Below are positions 1-8,711 of a stretch of 64,000 bases of DNA, piece by piece (the first letter of the stretch is position 1; every line of letters begins with the position of its first letter). The position numbers were made by a program, and so were the translations under genes. The stretch is taken from assembly GCA_024663395.1 (NCBI GenBank), contig JANFAH010000060.1, positions 248,001 through 312,000 on the forward strand. The letters run 5' to 3'. Origin of the DNA: Pisolithus tinctorius. Lineage: Eukaryota > Basidiomycota > Agaricomycetes > Boletales > Pisolithaceae. The notes below the pieces were generated by a model. It searched no databases. It had not been told where the DNA came from and saw only the letters and a list, made by a program, of their open reading frames with translations.

Positions 1-379
1 ATGTCAATTGGACGCACCTGAGACGGTGGTTGTAACAGGGCAGACAGTACCGGTGATTTGGCAGTGCCATAGTCAGTCGCAAATAAGTAAAGGACTCGAG
101 GCTCGCCAAGAAAACGAACGCAACTGTACCTACTTTTGAGCATCAATAGACGCAAAGGTAAAACGGCCACCCTATACTCTTCGTTGATCTACATACCTCG
201 AATCTCAGTTTCAACTGAACAGTAAACGTACTTTCCCAATATGTGATCTAATCTGGTGGCTGTGTTCGGCTTCAGCCGAATGCGGCACTATCGCACTGCG
301 TGTCCTCAGTTAGAAGGTACACCGTCGAGCTCATTAGGTCGAGGAAGTGCTCAAGATCACCACTTCCCAGTAAATAGTT
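1..379. other. RPS24 upstream region
   Basis: No convincing coding exon is visible here. The stretch lies upstream of RPS24 and probably holds its promoter and 5' leader. A 76-codon open frame (256-486) runs through the presumed first intron of RPS24 and has no recognisable similarity, so I do not treat it as a gene. Confidence 0.4.
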
Positions 380-1032
380 ATGGTGGGTACGGATCCTTGC
401 CGGGTTGGATACCTATAGCGAAGGAATTGTCGATGGATGCGATGGAATGGGGCTGGATGGGTTCCTGTCAGTTGAGATGCACTTGAAACCTATGCTCACT
501 CTTCCGTAGGATCCCTCAGCGCCAATAACTCTCCGCACGCGCAAATTCATCACCAACCGCCTGTTGTCGCGGCGTCAGTTCATCTTGGACGTCCTCCATC
601 CCTCCCGCCCAAACGTGTCCAAGGATGAACTTGCCGAAAAACTTGCTACCATGTATAAGACGGACAAATCACGAGTCGTTCTTTTCGGATTCCGTACGCA
701 GTTTGGTGGTGGCAAGAGCACTGGATTCGCCCTTGTCTATGATGATGAGGCATCCCAGAAGAAGTTTGAGCCAAAGTACCGTTTGATTCGGGTGTGTGCC
801 TCACCTCTTGGGCTCACGAAGTTCACTAAATTACTTCAATGTTTCAGAGTGGCCTCCAGCCCAAGGTTGACAAGGCGTCTCGTAAACTACGACACGAAAG
901 AAAAAACCGTGCGAAGAAGGTCAGTTTATTTCTAACATCTGTAGCGATTGACTCTAAGACATATCCTTTGCCTATCAGTTCCGTGGTACCAAAAAGGTCA
1001 AGGCTTCCGAGCCCCCAAAGAAGGGCAAGTAA
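380..1032 (+). CDS. RPS24: 40S ribosomal protein eS24
   Basis: This is structural protein eS24 of the small cytosolic ribosomal subunit. Joining exons 510-791, 848-919 and 979-1032 gives a basic protein of about 136 residues, close to the usual 130-135. It contains the family signature [20 protein letters not shown] and a Lys/Arg-rich tail (ERKNRAKK, then [13 protein letters not shown]). The introns at 792-847 and 920-978 have GT-AG ends. The coding frame opens at 510 just after a CTCAC branch-like site and an AG, without an ATG. The best initiator is an ATG at 380 followed directly by a GTGGGT donor, so the first coding exon would be the start codon alone and the protein would begin M-D-P-S-A-P-I-T. 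The identity is certain; the position of the start exon is an inference. Confidence 0.93.
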
Positions 1033-1295
1033 ACGCTGTGAAAGAGAGCTGTGTTGCTTTTTATCGTCTCCTTGTTTTATCACACTTGGTCCCACAATGG
1101 CGAACGTACATCTATGGCATATGTCACTTTATTCTAGCATACACATGAATGCCATGCATATGCAAATAGCCCTCATTATCGCTCGCGAAATTGAGCGTAT
1201 TACCGTGTTAGATGGATATAGTGGGTATACGTGAGATGATTTTTCTTTTGTCCTTTTTTTAAAAAAAGAGGGCGCGCAGCAGTGAATATGCCAAT

Positions 1296-2857
1296 TCAAA
1301 AGCCTAGCTTCTTGTGTATGATATCGGGATCTTCTTGATACTCCTCTGCTGATACCCACATCTGCGGAAAACTGTAAACACCACTCCACGGCAGGGAGCA
1401 TTCAAACGAACCTTCTTAAATGTGCCCAACCCTGCCAGGATAGACCCTCCTATCCATGTGGAATACTTGCGTTCCGGGGGAGCATATATTTTGATCTTTA
1501 CGTCTTTGAGAGCCAATTTCTTCACTTCATTAAGAAGTCGATCGCCGAAACCTGGATTGACGAAAAGAATCTGTAAAGCCGGACGGTTCACGATGGTCTC
1601 CTCACCTTTACACAGAGTACTTCCGCCGCTGAGGACTATGTTCGAAAACAGACTTTTGCGTAGGTCCAAGTCGACCCTATTGATAGAATCCACAACAACC
1701 TGATGAACGCCAGCATATTCCTGGCCTATGAGTTCAGGGTTAAACAGGATCTCTGGTGCGCGAAATCTCTCCGGTCCCAGCTGAGAGGCCTATGAGCAAG
1801 GAGTGGACAGTAAATCCACCGACTTACCTGGATCACATTTCCGTCAGGTAACCGGAACTCCTCCGCACGTCCTAATGAGTCTTTCTCTTCTTTAGAAGGG
1901 TTCAGAGCGATATAACAGCACTTCTCTTTGATGATCCTCACAACCTCACGCTCGGCTGTGGTGTGCAAATGGTGCCCAGATTTCCGGAGCAACAGCTGTA
2001 AATGGTCGGTCACGTCTCTGGAAAGTCGTCGGCCAATTCTCGTGTGTGTCATAGCTGGATGGTACCCACCTCCCAGCGACATCGACGCGGCGAATGGCGT
2101 GTGGCATAGAGAAGCCCTCAAATACCGGGACGGCGTGCGTGACTCCATCCCCTGAATCAAGAACAATGCCCGTTGTTCTACCAGAGGAATACCTTGGACC
2201 CAAGCTAATTAGATAAGTGCTTACCCAGCGTGAAAGTACCTACAGCGATAGGACGGCTTGTACTGAGATGAAAAGTGCAGGCACGTTGAACGTGTCGAAG
2301 AATATTTGAGCAGCTACGTCACGATTGCTGCGTGGATTCAGTGGGGCTTCCGTCAAAAGTACTGGATGCTATGAAAAGGAAGGTTTGGAAGACGCACGGG
2401 GTGCAGTGATGGATTGAACGTTACTTCTTCGCTGAGCGTTCCGAGCTCTTCAGCATATATGTGACTCCATATACGCTCCATATCGTCCCAGTCAGTCACT
2501 ATGCCATGTGCTATCGGATACTTGATTTTGAGAAGACCGCGAAATTCTTGTGCTCTGCGCCCAATGAAAACGTCCCCTTCGAGGGCACCTGCCATAACGC
2601 GTACATGCTTGGGCCGTCCGACACTGCAACGTCCGACGGGGTCAGGAGCACGGTACTCGGGTGGCAGGTTGGGACAAACGACGCACAAAGATGGGAAGAA
2701 GCATTTTGGGTGATCCTGGCCAGCGAAGCCCGCCTTGATAGTTCCTGATCCCTGCGGCAAGGTATCAGCATACGGAGGTCACGCTAGTTGTGTATGTGCG
2801 GACATTGTCGATCACGACTGGTTGATTGGTCAAGACATCTTCGAACTCGGCAGACAT
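1296..2857 (-). CDS. ARP1: Dynactin actin-related protein Arp1 (centractin)
   Basis: Arp1 forms the short actin-like filament of dynactin, the cofactor of cytoplasmic dynein in microtubule-based transport and nuclear migration. The protein starts [18 protein letters not shown] at 2857, then the nucleotide-binding loop [16 protein letters not shown], the block [19 protein letters not shown], and the second phosphate loop ([13 protein letters not shown]). Near the C-terminus are [20 protein letters not shown] and [13 protein letters not shown], and it ends [22 protein letters not shown]. These match centractin rather than conventional actin. Several introns are present. One of 51 nt inside the CKG|FGDRLL segment keeps the frame open but has clean GT and AG ends, so it should be removed. 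The start lies 153 bp from the divergent gene at 3011, suggesting a shared promoter region. Confidence 0.93.
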
Positions 2858-3010
2858 CCTGCAGCGTCCGTGGGGTGAGTGAAGGACAGCCTGAGGGTGT
2901 GGTTGCGTGGGATGGCTTGCTGAGGACTTTTCGTGTTTACCGGGGTGGGTGTAGTGTGTGCGCTTGCCGGACGCGTTTGACACGCAGGCCTCTTCTCGGT
3001 CTCTCACTAC

Positions 3011-3794
3011 ATGGCCCCACAACACCATCGACTGGCACTTAAATTCTTACTGCTCGTCCTACTATGCGTCGTGCGTAGCAGAACAGCGCTCATAGCCGAA
3101 TCTCTTGACACCAGACCAGGTTCCATCATCGGCCGTCTTGAACAAATGGGAAGTGACCAACTTCTGCAAATGTGTGTCGCTACCCTTTGATCGTCGCCTG
3201 GGGATACTCGAACCCGTCTAACAGGTATTTGTTTTGGTTCAAACTATACGATCCTTCAGATGCACACGCCCGACAACCCCTCCAAGCCGTGCCTATCATG
3301 CAATAAACAATGGTGTTTGAATCAGAACCTCCCGATCTGCGCCGGCGCCTCCCTGGGCGACACAGACCCAGACACGGCAACTGGAAAGGAAGGTGATGTA
3401 GAAGCAAGGTGTTTCCGTGAGCCTCGATGTTTTGGCGTTTGTGACGATGGCGCAAACAACCTTTGTAGAACGTGATTCTCCCCGGGATCAGCTGGTGGTC
3501 ACGCTGTTTCTCTTGACCGTCCTGGGGTTGCTACTCACATCGGGGATTCGAAACCGCATGCTTAAAGCTGGAATGAATCCCAATTCTGCGTGGTCACCGG
3601 CTGGACGGTGGTGGGAAGTTGGTCATTTCGATGCTCTCTCCATCTTTCACACTGAGAATGTATTCCAGGAGTGGCTGCCGCGCGGACACGTTGAGCAATA
3701 TAGTCTTCGTGAATACGTTCTGCGCCGTACGCGGATGTCGGCGTCAGATGAGAGAGGGAATTACGGGGAGATTTCAGAGTCCTTACCAACATAA
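3011..3794 (+). CDS. Small cysteine-rich secretory/membrane protein, conserved fungal type
   Basis: Exons read as 3011-3070, 3120-3171, 3225-3416 and 3469-3794, all with GT-AG introns. The protein is about 209 residues, or 192 if an in-frame 51-nt GT-AG segment (about 3619-3669) is also spliced. It opens with a signal peptide (MAPQHHRLALKFLLLVLLCV). A luminal or extracellular block follows with eight or nine cysteines (FCKCICFGSNYT, PCLSCNKQWCLNQNLPIC) and the acidic stretch DTDPDTATGKEGDVEARCF. Next is one hydrophobic helix (LVVTLFLLTVLGLLLTSGI) and a polar tail of about 90 residues. This suggests a single-pass membrane protein with a disulphide-rich outer domain. I recall proteins of this pattern as uncharacterised in many fungi and assign no function. 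The exact C-terminus is the least certain part. Confidence 0.72.
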
Positions 3795-3959
3795 AACGTA
3801 TATCGTAGCGAGCACTTGTACCCCACAGTGGTGATCGATTTGACTACTGCCTCCAGAGCAGACCAGGCATTCCGGTCACCCGGACCCGCAGTACACTGTG
3901 CGAGGTACACGTGAGATTCTTATTTGCAGCCTTAAACTCCCACTATCCCAGCTCTTCCG

Positions 3960-4351
3960 ATGGGCTCACTGTGTTCTAAGCGCAATACGCACTCGGGCAG
4001 TCAACAGATACTTGGAGGAAGTACTACTGCTACAGGACGTCAGGATTACGGGAGTTCTGCAGATGCCCGTGCCGCAGCAGCCGCCGCCGCTGAGAGGAGA
4101 CTGAAGTCTGTGAGCGCCTGAATCACTCAACTAGTGTCCACGGTTTGAGTTGATTCCTGCATGTCAGGGACAAGCACGACGCATCCACGCAGCGAATCCC
4201 AAGGGGAGTCGACCTGCGACGCAACAGGAAGCCTCCAAGGGAACACGAATGCCAACATCCAATAGAGAAGAGGAGCCACTCGTGGTGGGCATTACACTCC
4301 GGTCTGGCTTCCGCGATTCTTTGTTGACATTCTCGAACGCAGTGGGATTGA
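3960..4351 (+). CDS. SVIP-like small protein with VCP/Cdc48-interacting motif
   Basis: Three exons, 3960-4109, 4168-4284 and 4343-4351, give 91 residues. The introns (58 nt each) have GTGAGC and GTGGGC donors and AG ends. The last exon encodes only W-D-stop, giving the C-terminus EEEPLVWD. The N-terminus is M-G-S-L-C-S, a typical N-myristoylation site with an adjacent cysteine for palmitoylation, so attachment to a cytosolic membrane face is likely. Residues around 36-48 read D-A-R-A(7)-E-R-R, which fits the VIM consensus R-x5-A-A-x2-R used by SVIP and other partners of p97/VCP (Cdc48). Human SVIP has the same layout: myristoylated Met-Gly-x-Cys start, then a VIM helix in a short protein. The rest is polar and probably disordered. 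What is seen is the gene model and motif; Cdc48 binding and a role in ER-associated degradation or membrane remodelling are inferred. Confidence 0.75.
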
Positions 4352-4825
4352 AGGGGGACAAATCCAAATCATCATTCTTGTGCCCATCCCCGAGCCGCGC
4401 GTGCGGAGTGATGTATCCGGTACTGACACATGACCTTGCCACTATGATCGCGCCACCGTTTCAGCACCCTGTTCTGGTCTCGGAACCGGCTGCGGCCATT
4501 ATGGTCGGACCTGCACGCAGGAGGGATTTCGTGCAGTGGGATCTGATGTCCAATCTTAGCTTTCACATCGAACTGACCAGTGGACGTCGGTTCCACGGGG
4601 CGAGAACACGTTTTACTACGTGACGAATACAGCGAATACTTTAAGCTGTTCCCCACGCCGACTTCCTGTGATCGATTCAGTTCAGTCGACTCAGAGACTG
4701 CCTTACTTGGTCACGTGTTTTCGGTCATTAAGTAGATGCCCAAATAGAGTGAAAGTGTCAAGTGTCAGTTCGTCCCACTTTGTAACCCGACAGCGGGGAC
4801 GGGAACGAGTTCCCTTGTCTTGTGG
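4352..4825. other. Intergenic gap with palindromic CACGTG site
   Basis: An open frame runs through 4352-4623 but its translation is repetitive and unrecognised, and it is largely a continuation of the preceding exon's frame. I see no gene. A perfect CACGTG E-box lies at 4712-4717, about 110 bp before the GPI2 start, and may be a bHLH regulatory site. Confidence 0.4.
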
Positions 4826-5978
4826 ATGTCTCGCCCTACCTGGAAGAGAATCCTGTGGCAGAGACAGCCATATCCCGACAATTATATACCTGCCGACTCA
4901 TTTTTGGCCTCCTTGAGGCGAAACCGTTGGTTTACCTGCCTTCGAGTGTACAGGGCCAAATTTGCTGATTCTCTGATACAGCCAATTTCACCCCATACAC
5001 ATATTGGCCTCTAGTACTTGCATGCTGTCCCATTACACAACATCTTGGCACGATCTTTATATTCGTCGCAGTGTTTGTAAGACTACAGCAACGCTCCCTG
5101 GATGCCCGCGTATTACTATGGATTTCTGTGGCCTGTTTCTTGGCTGGGTATCTCGTTTGGGAGGTCCTCAACTATTCCGCCCCTCCACGCGGCCCGTTAT
5201 CCCGTTCGTCGTGTTGTGGATAGATCTGGACATCATACTGAGTACATCCGATCAGGTTTCAAAGCACTAAAATCGTCGCTACTTTTTTTCCTCACACTCA
5301 TGGGATTGGCCCCCGTTTTGAGGACCTTGACCGCAGCAACTTCGTCAGATTCTATCTGGGCACTCTCAGCATGTCAGTTCCTTCTGAACACATTGCTGGC
5401 TGATTATGGCTGCACAAACGCCGGTTCACAAACACAGGAAAGGTGTGGATCAGCTTCACTCCGAAATCAAGGCCATTCTCACAGTCAACAGGCTAACCTC
5501 CGTCCTGTCTATGAATGCGGCGGTGTCATCGTCTGTCGTTCTTGCCTCACGTCTACCTGACGACTTATCTGTTTTTTCGCTCGTTCTATTTGCTGTGCAT
5601 CTGTTCGCGCTGTTTCCGATGCTGCGCCACCGATTCGGAGTGGGTATTTGTACTACTTCTCTGACAGATATCCTGGATAATAAATAAACGAAGGTCGTCC
5701 CGCCAATTTTGCAAGTAACACTGACGGTGTCTATCTCTGCGCTTTCGTTTGCCCTCATCATGTCTTTATCGCCGTTTGTCACTGCGTTGACCTTTGGCAT
5801 ATACGTCACGGTAAACGTTGTAGCTCCAGGCGTCCTTGTCTGGGCACAAAGATACAAAAAGCAAGTCTTTTCTTTATGTTCCTTTCCATAAAGGTTGATG
5901 CGGTTTCCCAGTGAAATCAGGGGGCCGTGGGACGTCGCGGTCCCTAGGGTGAACGGCAATGAAATTCAATGTAATTGA
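4826..5978 (+). CDS. GPI2: GPI-GlcNAc transferase subunit PIG-C/Gpi2
   Basis: Gpi2/PIG-C is a multi-pass ER membrane subunit of the complex that transfers GlcNAc to phosphatidylinositol, the first step of GPI-anchor synthesis. Exons 4826-4925, 4982-5203, 5256-5442, 5492-5643, 5716-5860 and 5912-5978 give 290 residues, the usual size. Diagnostic blocks are the N-terminal WxRILWQRQPYPDNY, then FKALKSSLLFFLTLMGLAPV, LRTLTAATSSDSIWALS, and the C-terminal EIRGPWD. Hydrophobic helices fill most of the rest. The last intron (5861-5911) starts with GC, not GT: only the GCAAGT donor preserves the frame into EIRGPWD. The start ATG was chosen because it lies just before the first conserved block. Confidence 0.92.
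5861..5911 (+). other. GC-AG intron in GPI2
   Basis: The exon ends TAC AAA AA and is followed by GCAAGT; the acceptor is TTTCCCAG before TGAAATC. Using the nearest GT instead (GTCTTT) joins to an immediate stop. The 51-nt length fits its neighbours. Confidence 0.75.
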
Positions 5979-6353
5979 CAAACGCGCCGGCGTGTATAAC
6001 ACATTGTCGGGAACATGATCTTCCGCGCAAGGTTTACTTTACCTATTAATGGCATTCTATTTTCCGCGTGTCGTCCTCGTGAGCACTGTCCACCCAGAAT
6101 TCTTCCATGTGACGATCAACTCTGATACCGAAATGCTGGGTATTTGAGATGGTCAACGAATATATTGTGTGACGAAGGTATCATATTACAGGCGGAGTAT
6201 AGAACAGCGTGGTGGAACTAGACGAGCGTAATGGATAGGGTACGGAGAAAAATGAGAATAAAACTGCGAGTCACCAAACGGCAGTGATTGCATAATAGTT
6301 ATACAGTGCTTGGCTTCGTATATTGCATGGCACGAGAGGCAAGTTCTACTTCA
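5979..6353. other. Convergent 3' intergenic region
   Basis: This is the gap between the GPI2 (+) and bZIP (-) stop codons. It is AT-rich in places and presumably holds both 3' UTRs. No coding exon or structural RNA was recognised. Confidence 0.4.
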
Positions 6354-7964
6354 TCAAGTTTGCAGCTCACCGTGATCGTCTTGAAGGCGGGGCCGCTTGG
6401 AGCCAGTCATCACTCCCATGCCAATGCCTCTGGCTTCTAATACTTCCATCGCCACCTTCGCGGCCCCTTCGGAGGACTTCTTAGTCCGCATCCGTGTCCT
6501 ACGCAAAGCTCCGAATGCCTGGGCTTTGATCACCGCCAAGGTGCCGGAAATTGGTGGAGTACTAGGAGAGGGTGATCGCGAGGCCGCCCTTTCAGCGCCG
6601 CGTCGAGGACGTAACCTAGAATGCTGGGAGCATGAACCTGCTTCTCCCTCACTACTGCCGCGTTCGTGATGAGAGTTACCCTCACCACCAGAAAAGTGAG
6701 GCAGAGATGGTAGCAACGGACGCTCTGGGCCTGAGTTTGCACGCCGTGGACCAATTCTGTACCTCACGCCTTCGCTTCCGACACTTGACAGCGATAAGTC
6801 AGCGGTGCCTCCATGGAGTGTTACTTCGGCACTGTGTGTGGTGGAGTGTCGGCGATAGTCGAACTCCGTGCGGTCCCGTGAAATTCCTGAGTTCTCAGGG
6901 GGAAAGGCAAATTGGAATGATGACGTCAGGGAAGTCGTCGATGAAGACGATGGCGTAGACGTGGACGGTGATATGGACCGGCTCCCAGGGAAGAGGTAAG
7001 GCGCAGTTTCCAACTGACTGATAGGTACCTTTTGTTCGTCGACGAAAGAACGGCCGACATACATTTCCGGCGAGGTCAACGTGGGAGACCCTGTGTGAGT
7101 GAGATCAGGGCCGATAAGATTGGTCGTGGGACATGACCTACCACTAGAGGAAGAGCTTTGCTGCATACTATGGTTCCAAGTGCTGTCACGGCTGATGGTT
7201 TGCACAGGGTAAGGGTACTGGTTAAACTTTGAAGGCCGACTACTGCCCATTTGGTGGGAAGCTCCGCTAGAGGGAAGTTGTTCGTTATCAACGCCAGGGT
7301 ATGATAGTGAGGGCGAATGACCCGGGAAGGCGTGACTCGGAGCAGGAGTATAATTGCCGTTGGACATGGAGGTGGCGTCATCACCAGTTTGGTATCCTAT
7401 ACTATCGTCACTATATTGGCCGGGGCGTGATGCATGCAAGCGTTTACCCATCACATTCGATTGGGGTTGCACAGGGAATGTTGACGGCAATGATGGGATG
7501 TCATCGGTGTCGGGTACCTGGCCCGTTTTCCTTGCTTGCCATAGCGCCCTCCAAAATTTCTCGCGCTCCCGTAACTCGTGCCTCAGTCGGGCGTTATCCT
7601 GTCTCAGTTCACCAGCTTCGTTACGGGCTTCACGGCAGGAATCTTGAAGCTGGAGAACCACGGATTCCAGCGAAGTAACTGTGCAGCATGAGGTGGACGG
7701 CATGACCTGTGTGAAGAATAAGACTGACCTGTCTCTTCGAGGGTCGCGATATAATTGGCGCGCCTAGCCCGGGGAGTCGCTGTTAGTTTAAACGCAGGAC
7801 GGATAAGTGCTTAGACACCTTTGACGAAAGGCAGCCTGGGCGTCAGCATTTTTCTTCTTGCGGAGTGCGATATCAGACATCCGGGGAGACGATTCGTCAA
7901 CATCGGCTTTGAAGTCAACCTCGTCATCTGGGGGAGAGTGGCCTGTTTCGAACTTGTTTGGCAT
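6354..7964 (-). CDS. bZIP transcription factor
   Basis: Exons 7964-7819, 7763-7729 and 7678-6354 give 501 residues. After an acidic N-terminus comes the basic region RKKKNADAQAAFRQRRANY, with the bZIP spacing N-x7-R, followed by a heptad-repeat zipper (IATLEETVTSLESVVLQLQ and onward through RLRHELREREKFW). The middle is long, Ser/Pro-rich and probably disordered. The C-terminus has a second basic block (FGALRRTRMRTKK) and a small Gly/Met-rich segment that might be a conserved tail. It should act in the nucleus as a dimeric DNA-binding protein; its target genes cannot be told from sequence. The start MPNKFETG at 7964 is preferred over an upstream in-frame Met at 8000 because the latter adds a hydrophobic stretch odd for this family. 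Confidence 0.88.
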
Positions 7965-8136
7965 GATAATGAAACTGGCAGAGAAAAGGGCAGATAACAA
8001 AATAAAAGGTAATACAGAAGGGGGGAAAGAGGAGAAGCGTTTGGAGGACGATGGGGAGCGGGAAAGAAGTTTAATATGGCATGGAAAAAAAGAATTCGAA
8101 ACCAGGGCACGAGGAGAGAGACGGTGTGTGATCGAG

Positions 8137-8632
8137 TTAAGCGAGCGTATTTACAATCCAGTCAATCATCATGGGTCCAGCGCCTCGCGTCGTCGAGCCG
8201 CCCAGTGGGAGCTGCATATTTCTCCGGCTTTCACACTATGCCAGATACTGGGCCACCATATACTTTCGATCTCTCCAAGTTCGCAACGTGCAGTTGCGGT
8301 GATGTGGCAATGATAGAATCATACTGGATCTTGTTATGACTCCAACTGCGTGCACCGTAGTAGATCTGCGTTTCATTACCGAAGACATGGGTGTCTGGCA
8401 CGGGCCCAGACGGATCCTTGGCTTGGAAGAACTTTCGCCGAACTCGGGTGCCAACCAAGTTCACCCGTTCGCTGGTCGCGGCCTTACTGATCCCTGTCAC
8501 AGCGGCCGATTGCCGCAATCATGCAATCATGTCTGCATCATAACTTATCCTGATAGTTCTCACTCCCACTCCTCTACACCTAAAATGGTACCTATTCTCC
8601 ACCCTGCAGGTCCTCGTTGCCACCAGGGACAT
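8137..8632 (-). CDS. Small unknown protein (117 residues), three-exon model
   Basis: The central exon (8486-8249) is an open, well-composed frame reading SERVNLVGTRVRRKFFQ and later YDSIIATSPQLHVANLER. A proposed first exon 8632-8592 starts MSLVATRTCRVEN and joins in phase across a 105-nt GTACC...CAG intron. A short intron (8248-8212, 37 nt) leads to a last exon 8211-8137 ending GGSTTRGAGPMMIDWIVNTLA. The total is divisible by three with clean splice ends. If the 37-nt intron is not spliced, the protein stops after YGGPVSGIV instead. The basic N-terminus could be a mitochondrial presequence, but I do not recognise the family and assign no function. The start exon is the weakest part. Confidence 0.5.
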
Positions 8633-8711
8633 CCCTGTCCCCGTAAATCACAATCCAAGCATAGCAAAGCACGAGGCAGACTTTACGGACCGAGATCACC
8701 TTCCGTCATGG

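Noticed and set aside
4150..4623. 157-codon open frame overlapping the VIM-motif gene
   Set aside because: Its first part is the real second exon of the 91-residue protein; the rest is intron and 3' UTR read through by chance.
6397..6958. Plus-strand open frames opposite the bZIP gene
   Set aside because: They are antisense shadows of the Ser/Pro-rich coding region; the minus-strand frame has the bZIP signature and intron structure.
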